Assembly: GCF_001048695.1 (NCBI RefSeq)
Contig: NZ_CVRB01000002.1
Coordinates: 682,001 to 746,000 of the forward strand
Length of the DNA: 64,000 nucleotides
Direction of reading: 5' to 3'
DNA from: Neobacillus massiliamazoniensis
Lineage (GTDB): Bacteria; Bacillota; Bacilli; Bacillales; Cytobacillaceae
Positions 26,886-37,140 of this stretch are shown here, piece by piece. Within the stretch, counting starts at the first letter, position 1, and each line of letters opens with the position of its first letter. The notes beneath the pieces were generated by a model, which saw nothing but the letters and a program-made list of their open reading frames with translations, ran no database searches and had not been told where the DNA came from. A program made the translations under genes and the position numbers.

Positions 26886-27190
26886 AGTGCTCGGGGAAAG
26901 TCGGTTTTTCGGTTTTCGGGCACTATTTTCTCTTTTAGTGCCCAGGGAAAGCGGGTTTCACGATTTTTGGGCACTATTTTCTCTTTTAGTGCCCGGGGAA
27001 AGCGGTTTTTTCGATTTTCGGGCACTATTTTCTTTTTTAGTGCCCGAATTAAGCGGTTTTTTCGGTTTTCGGGCACTATTTTCTTTTTAGTGCCCGGGTT
27101 AAGCGGTTTTTTCGATTTTCGGGCACTATTTTCTTTTTTAGTACCCGGGTTAAGCGGTTTTTTCGCGGTTTTCGGGCACTATTTTTTTGG
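26886..27190. repeat. six-unit 51-bp hairpin array (AGTGCCC...GGGCACT)
   Basis: Units start at 26886, 26937, 26988, 27039, 27089 and 27140, a period of 51 bp (once 50). Each unit has AGTGCCC(G) and CGGGCACTA flanking AAGCGGTTTTTTCG-like middle sequence, then a TTTTCTTTT spacer. Every unit can fold as a hairpin. It lies between the convergent osmC and fosB genes. Open frames across it are artefacts of repetition. Confidence 0.85.
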
Positions 27191-27282
27191 GTAACCTGTT
27201 TGTGTCTCTTTAATATTTGGCTCCCCATTTTTTAATGCTATCATCTGTTTATTTTTGGTTCATACAAAATACTCCGACCCTA

Positions 27283-27705
27283 TTATATGTAAAATTCCAT
27301 ATGGGGTTTTTCTTTCCTATAATAATCCAATCTATCCAGCAATGTACCTGTATGAAATTCAAACTTATGACCATCCGGGTCCGTAAAATAAATGGATTTT
27401 TTATCTTTTTCATCTCGTTCACGGCCAGGAAGGATGTTTACATTCCACAGTAGTAATTTTTCTTGCATCTTCGAAAAGTCTTCATCAGCGATTGAAAAAG
27501 CAATGTGGGTATAGGAATAGCTAATTTCAGTGCGCGGGATATCTTTTTCCTCATTAAGCGCCAGCCATATCCCATTCAAATCAAAATAGGCAGTACTCCT
27601 GCCTTTTACCAATAGCTTTGCATCCAAAACATTCTGGTAAAATTCGATTGATTTCTCTAAATTAGAAACAGAAAATAATAGATGGTTTATTCCTTTTATA
27701 GACAT
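27283..27705 (-). CDS. fosB: FosB-type metallothiol transferase
   Basis: 140 aa VOC-fold enzyme that opens the fosfomycin epoxide with bacillithiol. It is close to B. subtilis FosB throughout, for example [28 protein letters not shown] (metal His), [20 protein letters not shown] and [12 protein letters not shown] with the metal Glu. Intrinsic chromosomal copy, no mobile element next to it. Confidence 0.93.
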   Translation of the reverse strand: MSIKGINHLLFSVSNLEKSIEFYQNVLDAKLLVKGRSTAYFDLNGIWLALNEEKDIPRTEISYSYTHIAFSIADEDFSKMQEKLLLWNVNILPGRERDEKDKKSIYFTDPDGHKFEFHTGTLLDRLDYYRKEKPHMEFYI

Positions 27706-27795
27706 TCAATCACCCTTATTTTTCAAATGTTACAGTTCAATGCAGTATCTCAAATTTTAACACATTAACCATTTATTGATCCAAAAAAAAAAAAA

Positions 27796-27822
27796 AACTA
27801 CGGAAGATAAAATCCTCCGTAG
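27796..27822 (-). terminator. terminator of the peptide transporter gene
   Basis: Stem ACTACGGA / TCCGTAGT followed by 14 T on the minus strand. Confidence 0.9.
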
Positions 27823-27834
27823 TAAAATCCTAGT

Positions 27835-29370
27835 TTAATTAATACCCTTCATAAAGGTTTTAATTTTTGGTGACAAGGCGAATAAGATAATCGAAAGAAC
27901 GATTGATGCTACACCAATTGTACCAAAGTACATCATTTCAGTTTGTGGTGTGTAGAATTTAACAATTTGTGCATTGAGAGCTTGGGCAGCAGCGTTCGCT
28001 AAGAACCACATACTCATCATTTGCGCAGAGAAAGCAGCAGGAGCTAATTTAGTTGTTGCTGATAGTCCAACCGGGGACAAGCACAATTCACCAATAACGA
28101 CGACAAAGTAGCTAAGTACAAGCCATAATGGGTTTACAAGTGCATTATTACCGCCAAGCCAAGCTGGCACAAGAATAACAACGAATGACAAACCTGCGAA
28201 TAAAAGTCCAAATCCAAATTTTGTCGGAATGGATGGTTGCTTGTTACCCAATTTTACCCAAAGTGAACCAACGATCGGTGCAAAAGCAACAATAAACAAT
28301 GGATTTAATGACTGGAACCAAGCTTGATTGATATGAATCCCTGCAAAGTCTAATTGTGTCCGCTTATCCGCAAAGTTTGCAAGAATGGTTGAACCTTGTT
28401 CTTCAATCGACCAAAACATAACCGCGGCTAAAAAGAGTGGAATATAAGCGAGAAGATTTGAGCGTTCTTCCTTGGTAGTTTTTGGACTGCGATACATCAC
28501 AATAAAATAGAGGGTCGGAATCACAAATCCTAAGACTCCCACAAGGTCAATAAACCTTTGAACCGTTAAAGCACCAGTAAATCCTGCAATAATAATCAAG
28601 GCAATAACAACAATTGCCGGTAAGCCAATTTTAACAAAAGCTTTTTTCTTTTCTTCTTCAGATAATGGGTTGTGAACAAACGTACCGGCAAGACCCAGAT
28701 TCTTTTTCTTTTGCAAAGAATATACGATCAATGCCAAGAACATTCCAATTGCAGCTAACCCGAATCCTAAGTGAAAATTGTATTTCAATCCAATTGTTCC
28801 TACAACTAACGGAGCAACGAATGCACCAAGGTTTACTCCCATGTAAAAAATACTGAATGCTGCATCACGTCGAGCATCATTAATGTCATACATTTCTCCT
28901 AAAACCGTCGAAATATTCGGTTTTAACAGTCCTGAACCGAGGACAATCAGCACCATTGAAACAAAAAACATTGTCATGCTTCCAGGAACCGATAAAGCAA
29001 TGTGACCGAACATGATCAGGATGCCACCATACAACACGGATTTTGAAGATCCGATTATCCGGTCAGACACCCAGCCTCCAATGATTCCTGACATGTATAC
29101 TAACGATCCATATACAGACGCAATGGCAAGAGCAGTTTGCTGACTAATCCCTAATCCGCCTTTTGAAACTGAATAATACATATAATAAACTAGGATGGCT
29201 TTCATACCATAATAGGAGAATCTCTCCCAGAATTCCGTGAAAAATAAAGTAAATAATCCTTTTGGATGTCCAAAAAAGCCAGTTTGCGGAACACTTTCCA
29301 CAATTTTCTGTCTATTAGAAGTTGAATGTGGAGCACTTTCCACAATTTTCTGCTTTTTCAAATTAGACAT
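27835..29370 (-). CDS. dtpT: proton-dependent di/tripeptide transporter (POT family)
   Basis: 511 aa, 12-14 membrane helices. PTR2/POT signatures are the proton-coupling FWERFSYYGM motif, GGWVSDRIIGSSKSVLYGG and FSIFYMGVNLGAFVAP. It imports short peptides with protons. The N-terminal 30 residues contain a short direct repeat (QKIVESxPxT). Monocistronic. Confidence 0.93.
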   Translation of the reverse strand: MSNLKKQKIVESAPHSTSNRQKIVESVPQTGFFGHPKGLFTLFFTEFWERFSYYGMKAILVYYMYYSVSKGGLGISQQTALAIASVYGSLVYMSGIIGGWVSDRIIGSSKSVLYGGILIMFGHIALSVPGSMTMFFVSMVLIVLGSGLLKPNISTVLGEMYDINDARRDAAFSIFYMGVNLGAFVAPLVVGTIGLKYNFHLGFGLAAIGMFLALIVYSLQKKKNLGLAGTFVHNPLSEEEKKKAFVKIGLPAIVVIALIIIAGFTGALTVQRFIDLVGVLGFVIPTLYFIVMYRSPKTTKEERSNLLAYIPLFLAAVMFWSIEEQGSTILANFADKRTQLDFAGIHINQAWFQSLNPLFIVAFAPIVGSLWVKLGNKQPSIPTKFGFGLLFAGLSFVVILVPAWLGGNNALVNPLWLVLSYFVVVIGELCLSPVGLSATTKLAPAAFSAQMMSMWFLANAAAQALNAQIVKFYTPQTEMMYFGTIGVASIVLSIILFALSPKIKTFMKGIN

Positions 29371-29571
29371 TATTAAACCTCCCTTTCTATATTATTATAA
29401 TATTTTTAATGTCGAAGTTTGTCAACACCTATTTCTAAACATAGGCATTTTTGCTAATTTTGAGATAATTTTTTATGTTTTAAAAAATGAAACATTTTTT
29501 GAAAATAATGATTTTTACTATTATTCCTATATAAATAGGAGTAGCTCCCTTTTTGGTTCTACTCCAACGAT

Positions 29572-30315
29572 TTAAGCTTCATTTCTATACTTTGTTGGTT
29601 TACTTTGACGGAATCTTTCCCAAACTGTTTGATTTGCCGCTTCCTCAAGCCGATCATCAAGTTGCTCAAGTTTCTTGCCCGTTTTTCTTTCATAAGCTTT
29701 TTCAATGAGGTAATCGGCAATTTGTGGATTTTTAGGAAGAATAGGCCCGTGCAGATAGGTGCCAATTAAGTGATGATAATGAAGTCCTTCTTCCCTACTC
29801 TCTTCGTTGTTTCCAAACCCGTTGACCACTTTTCCGAGTGGAAGAAAATCATGATAGGTTCTCCCACCATGGTTTTCAAAGCCGACGATTCTCCCAAATC
29901 GTTCAGATTCCACCAAAATATTGGTCATCAGTCGGTCTTTTTCAGCTTTGCTATAGAAGGGGAGAATTCCCATTCCTTTTAATTTTTCCCCGTTTTTCGT
30001 TTCATAATAATCCCCTAAAAATTGATATCCCCCGCAAATAGTGAGGCCTGACACTCCGTCTTCGATCCATGCTTTGATTTCCTTTACCATCGGGGTTAGT
30101 CTGTTCGTTGCAATGGATTGCTCGCGGTCGCTGCCGCCGCCGATCATAAAGAGGTCACATCCGGATGGTTTCGCATCCTCAGGAGTCCTGATTTCCTCGA
30201 TTCGAACCGGTATTCCTCTCCATTCGCAGCGTTTCTTTAAGCAAATGATATTTCCCCTGTCTCCGTAAAGATTTAATGTGTCTGGACAAAAATGATAAAT
30301 TAAAAGTTCCAACAT
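29572..30315 (-). CDS. gatD: lipid II isoglutaminyl synthase, glutamine amidotransferase subunit GatD
   Basis: 247 aa from ATG 30315 (AAAGG upstream), matching the MLELLIYHFCPDTLNLYGDRGN family start. It supplies ammonia to MurT so that D-Glu of lipid II becomes D-iGln. The class I amidotransferase nucleophile lies in GLTICGGYQFLG; the catalytic His is in HLIGTYLHGPILPKNP. Its start lies inside the extended murT frame. Confidence 0.92.
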   Translation of the reverse strand: MLELLIYHFCPDTLNLYGDRGNIICLKKRCEWRGIPVRIEEIRTPEDAKPSGCDLFMIGGGSDREQSIATNRLTPMVKEIKAWIEDGVSGLTICGGYQFLGDYYETKNGEKLKGMGILPFYSKAEKDRLMTNILVESERFGRIVGFENHGGRTYHDFLPLGKVVNGFGNNEESREEGLHYHHLIGTYLHGPILPKNPQIADYLIEKAYERKTGKKLEQLDDRLEEAANQTVWERFRQSKPTKYRNEA

Positions 30316-31654
30316 ACCTTTCCCCTTTCTCTCTGACTGCAGTTTCACGTGAAAGAATGCTGACCAATGGGGTAAGACAAGTATACGTAGCCATGAAATA
30401 AGCAGGAATTCCCTTTTGTTTTGCAAAAATAACGGCGTGTCTCAAGGCTGGTATTATCACAATTTTTTCTTCTGGAATACCTGCATATTTCATTCTGAGG
30501 GCAGCGTCATATGCCCGTTTACCGCTAGCTATATACACTGCAACTTCATCACGGTTTGCCATTTCAAAATCGATATCCCAAATCCACGAAATATCTCTTC
30601 CATCTGCGGGATTGTCGTTTAAACAAAAGATAAGCTGTTTCTTTTCGTTTGAAAGGAAAAACTCGGAAAGGGTAACGTTTGCCCCAGCAGGATTCTTGAC
30701 AAGATTGAGTCTCCAAGTATTTTCACCTATGTAAAAGTCCTGCATTCTTCCATCTGCTTTTTCGAAAGAGGTTAACCCCCTCTGAATTTCCTCGTATTCC
30801 TCTCCTAAAGCTTGGCAAGCACCTATGGCAAAAAGAGCATTATAGGCATTATACGTCCCTCTCAAGGGTACCTGATATTCTTGGCCATTCACGATCAAAT
30901 GAATCTCTTTCCCATCCTGAACCACTTTATCCACTTCTATGGCTGGTTGTGGACGTGAGAACCCACAGTCGCAATGATAATGTCCTAAATGCCCAAAATG
31001 CAGAGTATGATAGGAAAGTTCATTTTGGCAATCCGGGCAATATTTCGACTCCCCCATTGTATATGATTGAAAATCGCATGCATCTTCACCTAACCCAACA
31101 TAAATATTTTCTTTTTTGAGGCTAGAAAATCGATGAACAAATGGATCATCCACATTTAAAATGAGCTTCACGTCAATTTCTTTTAAACAATCCTTCATTT
31201 TTTGAATTAAAATATCAACTTCCCCATAGCGATCCAATTGGTCTCGAAAAAAATTGGTAACGATTAAATAATCCGGTGGGCATTCTGACACTACTTTTGG
31301 AAGGCTTGCTTCGTCCACTTCTATTACGGCCACATCATCCTTGAACCAGCCAATGAAAGGAGCATGTCTGACTATAACAGCCGAGATACCGGTAACCATA
31401 TTCGCCCCTTCAAGATTAGCGATTACTTTTTTTCCGGTAGACTGCAGAAGATGCGCTAGTAGGTTAGCTGTTGTAGTCTTTCCATTTGTCCCGGTTATAT
31501 AGACGATGGTTTTGGCATTTGTTCTTAAGTGTCGTAAAAATCCACCATCTAACTTTCTCGCAACTATGCCTGGGATGGTTGTCCCTTCGTTTCCCATAAG
31601 ATTACTCAATACTCCTGCCGTTTTCCCCGCCCAAATGGCCATTTGTGTTTTCAT
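30179..31654 (-). CDS. murT: lipid II isoglutaminyl synthase, Mur-ligase-like subunit MurT, extended C-terminus
   Basis: 491 aa from ATG 31654 (GGAGG, 7-nt spacing). Mur ligase P-loop TGTNGKTTTANLL, a zinc ribbon (YCPDCQNEL ... HCDCGF) and the C-terminal DUF1727 domain are present. The family normally ends close to the gatD start, which would give about 446 aa. Here the frame runs 137 nt into gatD in another frame, adding about 45 unrelated residues. Loss of the stop, perhaps by a one-base deletion in GGTAATG, is the likely cause. Confidence 0.9.
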   Translation of the reverse strand: MKTQMAIWAGKTAGVLSNLMGNEGTTIPGIVARKLDGGFLRHLRTNAKTIVYITGTNGKTTTANLLAHLLQSTGKKVIANLEGANMVTGISAVIVRHAPFIGWFKDDVAVIEVDEASLPKVVSECPPDYLIVTNFFRDQLDRYGEVDILIQKMKDCLKEIDVKLILNVDDPFVHRFSSLKKENIYVGLGEDACDFQSYTMGESKYCPDCQNELSYHTLHFGHLGHYHCDCGFSRPQPAIEVDKVVQDGKEIHLIVNGQEYQVPLRGTYNAYNALFAIGACQALGEEYEEIQRGLTSFEKADGRMQDFYIGENTWRLNLVKNPAGANVTLSEFFLSNEKKQLIFCLNDNPADGRDISWIWDIDFEMANRDEVAVYIASGKRAYDAALRMKYAGIPEEKIVIIPALRHAVIFAKQKGIPAYFMATYTCLTPLVSILSRETAVREKGERYVGTFNLSFLSRHIKSLRRQGKYHLLKETLRMERNTGSNRGNQDS

Positions 31655-31862
31655 CTGTTTTCCTCCAATATATGTCAAACTAGCCATTACCAATAAAGTA
31701 TACCATCAAAAATATTTTGTGTAATCAGAGAAATTATATGACAGGTGGAAGATTGTTATGATTTTGGTTAATTATGGGGTTTTCGTTTAGTGCACAATGA
31801 AAGACATAGAGTAAATCTTGCCTTATAATTGGAAAGGAATATGGAATTTGGGAGAGTTCAGA

Positions 31863-32498
31863 ATGAAACGAAGACGGAAGAGTGGGAAAACTATTTTCGT
31901 CCTGCTACTGCTTTTTTGCACTTTAGCCACGATTCAAATTTTATTTCAACATCGAGCACCACATTATTTGAATAGTGACCCATTTGCTGATGTAAAAAAA
32001 TATCAACCTTTCATACAAAATGAATTAGCTAAATATCAATTAGAAGAATATACCCCTGTCGTTGTAGCTTTAATGCAGCAGGAAAGCCACGGAAAAGGGG
32101 GCGACCCGATGCAAGCTTCCGAGTCTGCCGGTTTGCCAAGGAATTCGATACAGGATCCAAAACAAAGTATTCAAGTTGGTGTGAAGCATTTTCAGCGGGT
32201 GCTGACTTACGGAAAACAGAAAAATGTCGATTTCCCGACCATCATACAGGCGTATAACATGGGAGTCGGCTATATCGACTTTGTGGCACAAAACGGGGGC
32301 AAACATAGCGAGGATTTGGCGAAGAAATACTCCCTCCTTCAAGTTCAGAAAAAACCAGACATTTACACCTGTGGCGATAATAAAAATAATTTCCGTTATC
32401 CGTACTGCTATGGCGACTTCACTTATAGCACAAAGGTAACAAACAACATGAAATTATTGGCTGATACCGTGCCAGTAACTGGCAGCAGTGGGAACTGA
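31863..32498 (+). CDS. lysozyme-like cell-wall hydrolase (CwlT-type muramidase domain)
   Basis: 211 aa from ATG 31863. An N-terminal anchor helix (about 7-25) precedes a lysozyme-like domain with catalytic Glu in MQQESHGKGGDPMQASES, and QAYNMGVGYIDF, as in the CwlT muramidase domain. It is expected to face the wall and cleave glycan strands. It has its own terminator. Confidence 0.82.
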   Translation: MKRRRKSGKTIFVLLLLFCTLATIQILFQHRAPHYLNSDPFADVKKYQPFIQNELAKYQLEEYTPVVVALMQQESHGKGGDPMQASESAGLPRNSIQDPKQSIQVGVKHFQRVLTYGKQKNVDFPTIIQAYNMGVGYIDFVAQNGGKHSEDLAKKYSLLQVQKKPDIYTCGDNKNNFRYPYCYGDFTYSTKVTNNMKLLADTVPVTGSSGN

Positions 32499-32566
32499 GA
32501 AAAGAGAAAGGCGCCCGTTTAGCGAAGTATGGACTGGAGCGTCGAAATTATCTTTCTAATCGTATA

Positions 32567-32604
32567 AAAAAGGAGTAGTTTCCATTAACGAAGCTACTCC
32601 TTTT
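32567..32604 (+). terminator. terminator of the lysozyme-like gene
   Basis: Stem AAAAGGAGTAG / CTACTCCTTTT with a loop of about 15 nt (itself partly paired). Confidence 0.8.
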
Positions 32605-32743
32605 ATTTAGCTCAATTCCTACTTACCATCCCTGCTATTTGACCAAATTTGAAAATTCTACCACAACTCTTGTGGTGGAAAACAATTCGCTTATGATTTC
32701 AAGTAAACCTGCAAGAATGAGAATCCTCAATCACCTTTTAACA

Positions 32744-33261
32744 TCTTTTTTATGTAAAACAGGCGTCGATAACCTCTCTCAACGACCGTCCTCTCTCTTT
32801 TTTCCGCCAAACAGGCGACGATGACCTCTCTCAACGACCTTTCCACCTCTTTTTTCCGCAAAACGGGCGTTGATGCGTCCTCTCAATGACCGTTCCACCT
32901 CTTTTTTCCGCAAAACGGGCGTTGACCACCTCTCTCAACGACCTTCCACTCTCTTTTTTCCACAAAACGGTCTTTGATTCGCCCTCTCAACGACCTTTCC
33001 ACCTCTTTTTTCCGCAAAACGGGCGTTGACCACCTTCCTCAACAACCTTTTCACCTCTTTTTTCCGCAAAACGGGCTTTGATTCGCCCTCTCAACGACCG
33101 TTCCACCTTTTTTCCCGCAAAACGGGCGTTGACCACCTCTCTCAACGACCGCCCACTCTCTTTTTTCCGCAATACGGGTGTTGATAAACTTTCTCAATGA
33201 TTGCATCCCCGCTTTTTCCAGCAAAAATAGCTTTGATTCGCTATCTCAGTGTCTATATGCC
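32744..33261. repeat. about ten-unit 52-bp tandem repeat
   Basis: About ten units of about 52 bp, best conserved in the middle and decaying at both ends. A unit reads TTTTTTCCGCAAAACGGGC, then GTTGACCACCTCTCTCAACG, then ACC and a pyrimidine-rich tail. CGTTGA and TCAACG can pair in many units, and CCGCAAAACGGG has short complementary ends. The period is not a multiple of three, so it is not coding. It lies between the convergent lysozyme-like and yueI genes. Confidence 0.85.
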
Positions 33262-33309
33262 TTTTTTACAAAGCAAGTGGGTTCAGAAAACGAGTCGTTC
33301 CCAGGGGTC

Positions 33310-33735
33310 TTACCTTTTAAAAATTCTTGCAAACAGACTTTTTTTGGTTTTAGGTTGTTCCCAATATTTTCTCGTAATGTAAATTTCCGGTTGATCAATC
33401 GCCTGGTCCATGGCTAAAACCAATCCTATATCTGTTTCATGTTCTTTATTGGTGACAATAGTGTAATCGAGCTTATATTTAGTGGCCAGTTTAACGTACT
33501 TTGATAGATCTCCATAGCGGAGACTTCCATTTAGAAAAAGTCGTGCAGTTTTATTCTTTTTCATAGATTGTTCAATTTGCGGATAAATGTCCTTTTCTCG
33601 TACTTGGCTTTTCTTTAGGGCAACAATGATTCGTTCTCTTAACGTTCCTAAAAATTTGCGTCTTTCCTCCGGCTTCGTTTCCAAAGGGCCATGGATTCCT
33701 TGCTGTAATACTTCATCAACCGTCGGCTTTTTCAA
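33310..33735 (-). CDS. yueI: YueI family protein (DUF1694)
   Basis: 141 aa from TTG 33735, placed 9 nt after GGAG; ATG 33750 and ATG 33744 are alternatives with poorer spacing. Matches Bacillus YueI: QGIHGPLETKPEERRKFLG, then ARLFLNGSLRYGDLSKYVK. A small cytosolic protein with an L7Ae-like fold; function unknown. Confidence 0.85.
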   Translation of the reverse strand: MKKPTVDEVLQQGIHGPLETKPEERRKFLGTLRERIIVALKKSQVREKDIYPQIEQSMKKNKTARLFLNGSLRYGDLSKYVKLATKYKLDYTIVTNKEHETDIGLVLAMDQAIDQPEIYITRKYWEQPKTKKSLFARIFKR

Positions 33736-33841
33736 ACAAATCATCTCCATTAACGAGGCTATTACTATGTATGATTTACCATCAGAAAATGTTCCCTTGC
33801 AAAAAAGGTACGCTGTTACCCATGATTAGTACGCTTCATGT

Positions 33842-33879
33842 AAAAAAATCCTCCTCTCCAAAACAGGAAAGAAGGATTT
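33842..33879 (-). terminator. aceA terminator
   Basis: Imperfect stem of AAAAATCCT and AGGATTTTT, 13 bp beyond the aceA stop. Confidence 0.7.
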
Positions 33880-33891
33880 TTCAGAAAAGGA

Positions 33892-35175
33892 TTATTTAGT
33901 GCCGGTGAATTGTGCTTCCTCAGTCGAGCCTTTTAAGGCCGTTGTCGAAGAAGTTCCACCCGTAATTACCATTGATACTTGGTCAAAGTAACCTGTGCCA
34001 ACCTCACGCTGGTGACGGGTTGCTGTGTAGCCTTGTTCTTCGCTGGCGAATTCAGCCTGCTGCAATTCTGAGTATGCTGCCATACCGCGGTCCTTGTAAC
34101 CATGGGCAAGCTCGAACATGCTGTGATTCAATGCATGGAAGCCGGCGAGGGTAACGAATTGGAACTTGTAGCCCATTTTTCCAAGCTCTTGCTGGAATGT
34201 AGCAATCGTTTCTTCATCAAGCTTTTTCTTCCAGTTGAAGGAAGGCGAGCAATTGTAAGCCAGCAATTTGCCAGGGAATTTTTCATGGATGGCTTCCGCA
34301 AAGCGTCTAGCTTCTTCGATATTTGGTTCGGAGGTTTCACACCAAATTAGATCTGCGTACGGCGCGTAAGCTAAGCCGCGGGCAATCGCTTGGTCCAGTC
34401 CTGCTTTTGTGCGGAAGAACCCTTCAGAAGTACGTTCACCAGTAATAAATGGTTCATCATATGGATCAATATCGCTTGTGATTAAATCTGCTGCATTTGC
34501 GTCCGTACGGGCTACTAATACAGTTGGAACACCCATAACGTCTGCTGCTAAACGAGCTGCAATTAAGTTGCGAACCGCCGTTTGCGTCGGAAGAAGGACT
34601 TTTCCGCCTAAGTGGCCGCATTTTTTCTCGGATGAAAGCTGATCCTCGAAGTGAACGCCTGATGCTCCTGCTTCAATCATACCTTTCATCAATTCAAAAC
34701 AGTTTAGCTGTCCGCCGAATCCGGCCTCGGCATCTGCGACAATTGGGGCAAACCAGTCAATTGAGTTGTCACCCTCTGCGTGGTGAATTTGGTCTGCACG
34801 CTGAAGAGCTTGATTAATTTTTTTGACAACATTTGGAACACTGTTGGCAGGGTATAAGCTTTGATCTGGATACATATGTCCTGATAGATTCGCATCTGCA
34901 GCCACTTGCCAGCCGCTTAAGTATATAGCCTTTAATCCCGCTTTCACCTGTTGGACGGCTTGATTTCCAGTAAGAGCGCCAAGGGCATTAATATAGTCTT
35001 TTTCATTTAAAAACTTCCAAAGCTTTTCTGAACCTTTTTTCGCTAAAGTATGTTCGATATCGATCGAGCCGCGCAGTTTAATGACGTCCTCTGGAGAGTA
35101 TGGCCTCGTGATTCCTTTCCACCGGCTATCTAGCTCCCAGCTTTCCTGTAACTCATTCACTCTTGAATTTGTCAT
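33892..35175 (-). CDS. aceA: isocitrate lyase
   Basis: 427 aa. Cleaves isocitrate to glyoxylate and succinate. The catalytic [11 protein letters not shown] is present, along with [10 protein letters not shown] and [11 protein letters not shown]. Length fits the short bacterial form. It lies 32 bp after aceB; together they are the glyoxylate shunt operon for growth on acetate or fatty acids. B. subtilis 168 lacks this pair. Confidence 0.96.
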   Translation of the reverse strand: MTNSRVNELQESWELDSRWKGITRPYSPEDVIKLRGSIDIEHTLAKKGSEKLWKFLNEKDYINALGALTGNQAVQQVKAGLKAIYLSGWQVAADANLSGHMYPDQSLYPANSVPNVVKKINQALQRADQIHHAEGDNSIDWFAPIVADAEAGFGGQLNCFELMKGMIEAGASGVHFEDQLSSEKKCGHLGGKVLLPTQTAVRNLIAARLAADVMGVPTVLVARTDANAADLITSDIDPYDEPFITGERTSEGFFRTKAGLDQAIARGLAYAPYADLIWCETSEPNIEEARRFAEAIHEKFPGKLLAYNCSPSFNWKKKLDEETIATFQQELGKMGYKFQFVTLAGFHALNHSMFELAHGYKDRGMAAYSELQQAEFASEEQGYTATRHQREVGTGYFDQVSMVITGGTSSTTALKGSTEEAQFTGTK

Positions 35176-35207
35176 TTTTCCATTCCTCCTATTAATCTAA
35201 TAAAATT

Positions 35208-36800
35208 TTATAAAAGTTCATATCCCGGTAAGGTTAAAAAGTCGACGAAGTCATCATTTAAAATCATTCGATCAAATAGTTCAACAGCTTCTGTAAAACG
35301 GCCTTTCTCATATACTTGGGCACCGAGCTCCTGCTTAATTTTTCCTAATTCCTCACACTTCAATTGCTCATACATTTCGGCAGTCACTTTCCGGCCGTCG
35401 TTCAGGACGCCCTTCTTATGGCGAATCCACTGCCAAAGCTGTGATCGTGAGATTTCTGCAGTGGCAGCATCCTCCATCAAGTTATAGATAGGAGCTGCCC
35501 CTCTACCTGATAACCAGGACTCTACGTATTGAATCCCGACATTGATGTTTAATCGGACACCTTCCTCTGTAATCGTTCCACCTGGTACTTCGAGTAAATC
35601 TTTAGTGGTAACAGTGATTGTCTGTTGCTTCGATGAATGAATTTGGTTCGGCTGCGGCATTTCACGGTCAAACACTTCCATCGCTACAGGTACAAGTCCT
35701 GGGTGGGCAACCCATGTACCATCATGTCCGTCGCGTGCCTCACGCTCTTTATCCGCCCGTACCTTTGCAAACGCTTCTTCATTTGCCTGCGGGTTATTTT
35801 TAATCGGAATTTGCGCTGCCATTCCACCTATAGCTGGTGCCTTACGACGATGGCATGTTTGAATCGTCAGTAATGAATAGGAGCGCATAAACGGTACTGT
35901 CATCGTCACCTGAGAGCGGTCCGGAAGAATGACGTCCTCATGGTTACGCAGCTTTTTCAAGTAACTGAAAATATAATCCCATCTTCCACAGTTCAAGCCT
36001 GCTGAGTGCTCTTTTAATTCATAAAGAATCTCATTCATTTCAAACGCAGCCATGATTGTTTCAATTAAGACCGTTGCTTTGATCGTTCCTTGTGCGACGC
36101 CAAGTTCTTCCTGAGCATAAACAAAGACATCATTCCAAAGCCGTGCTTCTAAGTGGCTTTCAAGCTTTGGTACATAAAAATACGGGCCCGTTCCTTTTGC
36201 AAGTAAATTCTTTACATTATGGAAAAAGTACATGCCGAAATCGAAAAAGCTTCCTGAAATCGGTTTTCCATCTACTAGTACGTGTTTTTCTTCTAAATGC
36301 AGTCCGCGTGGTCTTGGAATGAGCACTGCTGTTTCTTCATTTAGAACATATTTTTTTCCATTCGGATTTTCAAAAAGAATCGTCCTATTAATTGCATCTC
36401 TTAAGTTGATTTGTCCTTCGACGATATTCTCCCATGTTGGTGAAGTGGCATCCTCAAAATCAGCCATGAACAATTTTGCACCTGAATTCAAAGCATTAAT
36501 GACCATTTTCCGATCTGTCGGCCCGGTAATTTCTACCCGCCGATCCCGAAGGTCTTTTGGAAGCGGCGCAATAGTCCAATCTCCATTACGGATATGTTTT
36601 GTTTCAGGCAGGAAATCCGGTAATTTCCCGTTATTCAATTCTTCTTGACGTTTTTGCCTGTACTGTAACAGCTTTACTCTTCTTTCCCCAAAGTTCCGCT
36701 CCAGCTCTTCAATAAATTTCAAAGCGTCAGGTGTTAGAATCTCATCATATTGGGGTTTCAAGGCTCCCACTACTTCAATACCCCGTGTTTGCGTTGACAT
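35208..36800 (-). CDS. aceB: malate synthase A
   Basis: 530 aa from ATG 36800; the GTG at 36812 lies within the ribosome site GAGGTGATC. Condenses glyoxylate and acetyl-CoA to malate. Family motifs are [31 protein letters not shown] and [11 protein letters not shown]; the later [11 protein letters not shown] and SRSQLWQW complete the active site. First gene of aceB-aceA. Confidence 0.95.
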   Translation of the reverse strand: MSTQTRGIEVVGALKPQYDEILTPDALKFIEELERNFGERRVKLLQYRQKRQEELNNGKLPDFLPETKHIRNGDWTIAPLPKDLRDRRVEITGPTDRKMVINALNSGAKLFMADFEDATSPTWENIVEGQINLRDAINRTILFENPNGKKYVLNEETAVLIPRPRGLHLEEKHVLVDGKPISGSFFDFGMYFFHNVKNLLAKGTGPYFYVPKLESHLEARLWNDVFVYAQEELGVAQGTIKATVLIETIMAAFEMNEILYELKEHSAGLNCGRWDYIFSYLKKLRNHEDVILPDRSQVTMTVPFMRSYSLLTIQTCHRRKAPAIGGMAAQIPIKNNPQANEEAFAKVRADKEREARDGHDGTWVAHPGLVPVAMEVFDREMPQPNQIHSSKQQTITVTTKDLLEVPGGTITEEGVRLNINVGIQYVESWLSGRGAAPIYNLMEDAATAEISRSQLWQWIRHKKGVLNDGRKVTAEMYEQLKCEELGKIKQELGAQVYEKGRFTEAVELFDRMILNDDFVDFLTLPGYELL

Positions 36801-37140
36801 GAACTTGATCACCTCTTTGTTATAATACAGTTACATTACTCATTTCGTATTATATAACACGCTCCTTAAAAATGGAACTACTTTTCAGAAATTTTTTATA
36901 AATAGGAAAATTTATCTGTGGCTTACGGTAAAAATGGAACGGATACCATTTTTGGTATATATAAATTTAAAAAATGCTCCATATTGTTTGACATTAAAAG
37001 GGAAATGGAAATCTTTGTGCTAAAATACATATTGAGAAAGTAAAAATTTGTACTTAGAGAAAAAAAGTATTAAGAAAGACTTATCATTCTTCTTATGAAT
37101 TAGTAGTAAATAATATATGGCAAATAATTAAGGAGTAAAT
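36801..37140. other. divergent gap aceB / NUDIX
   Basis: 340 bp. A TATAAT at 36854-36849 (minus strand) lies 49 nt before the aceB ATG and is the likely aceB -10; its -35 is weak. AAGGAG precedes the NUDIX ATG. No further gene or structure seen. Confidence 0.4.

Noticed and set aside
26863..27194. Open frames of about 65-75 residues on both strands across the 51-bp array
   Set aside because: Their repeated residues follow directly from the DNA repeat; no ribosome site and frames exist on both strands.
32987..33172. Minus-strand ORF of 61 residues in the 52-bp array
   Set aside because: By-product of the repeat; the period shifts frame every unit and no start signal is present.
32744..33261. 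CRISPR array
   Set aside because: Units are degenerate throughout with no constant repeat and unique spacer division, and no cas gene is in the window.
36901..37140. Second promoter or small gene upstream of the NUDIX gene
   Set aside because: AT-rich sequence gives many -10-like strings; none has a matching -35 at proper spacing.
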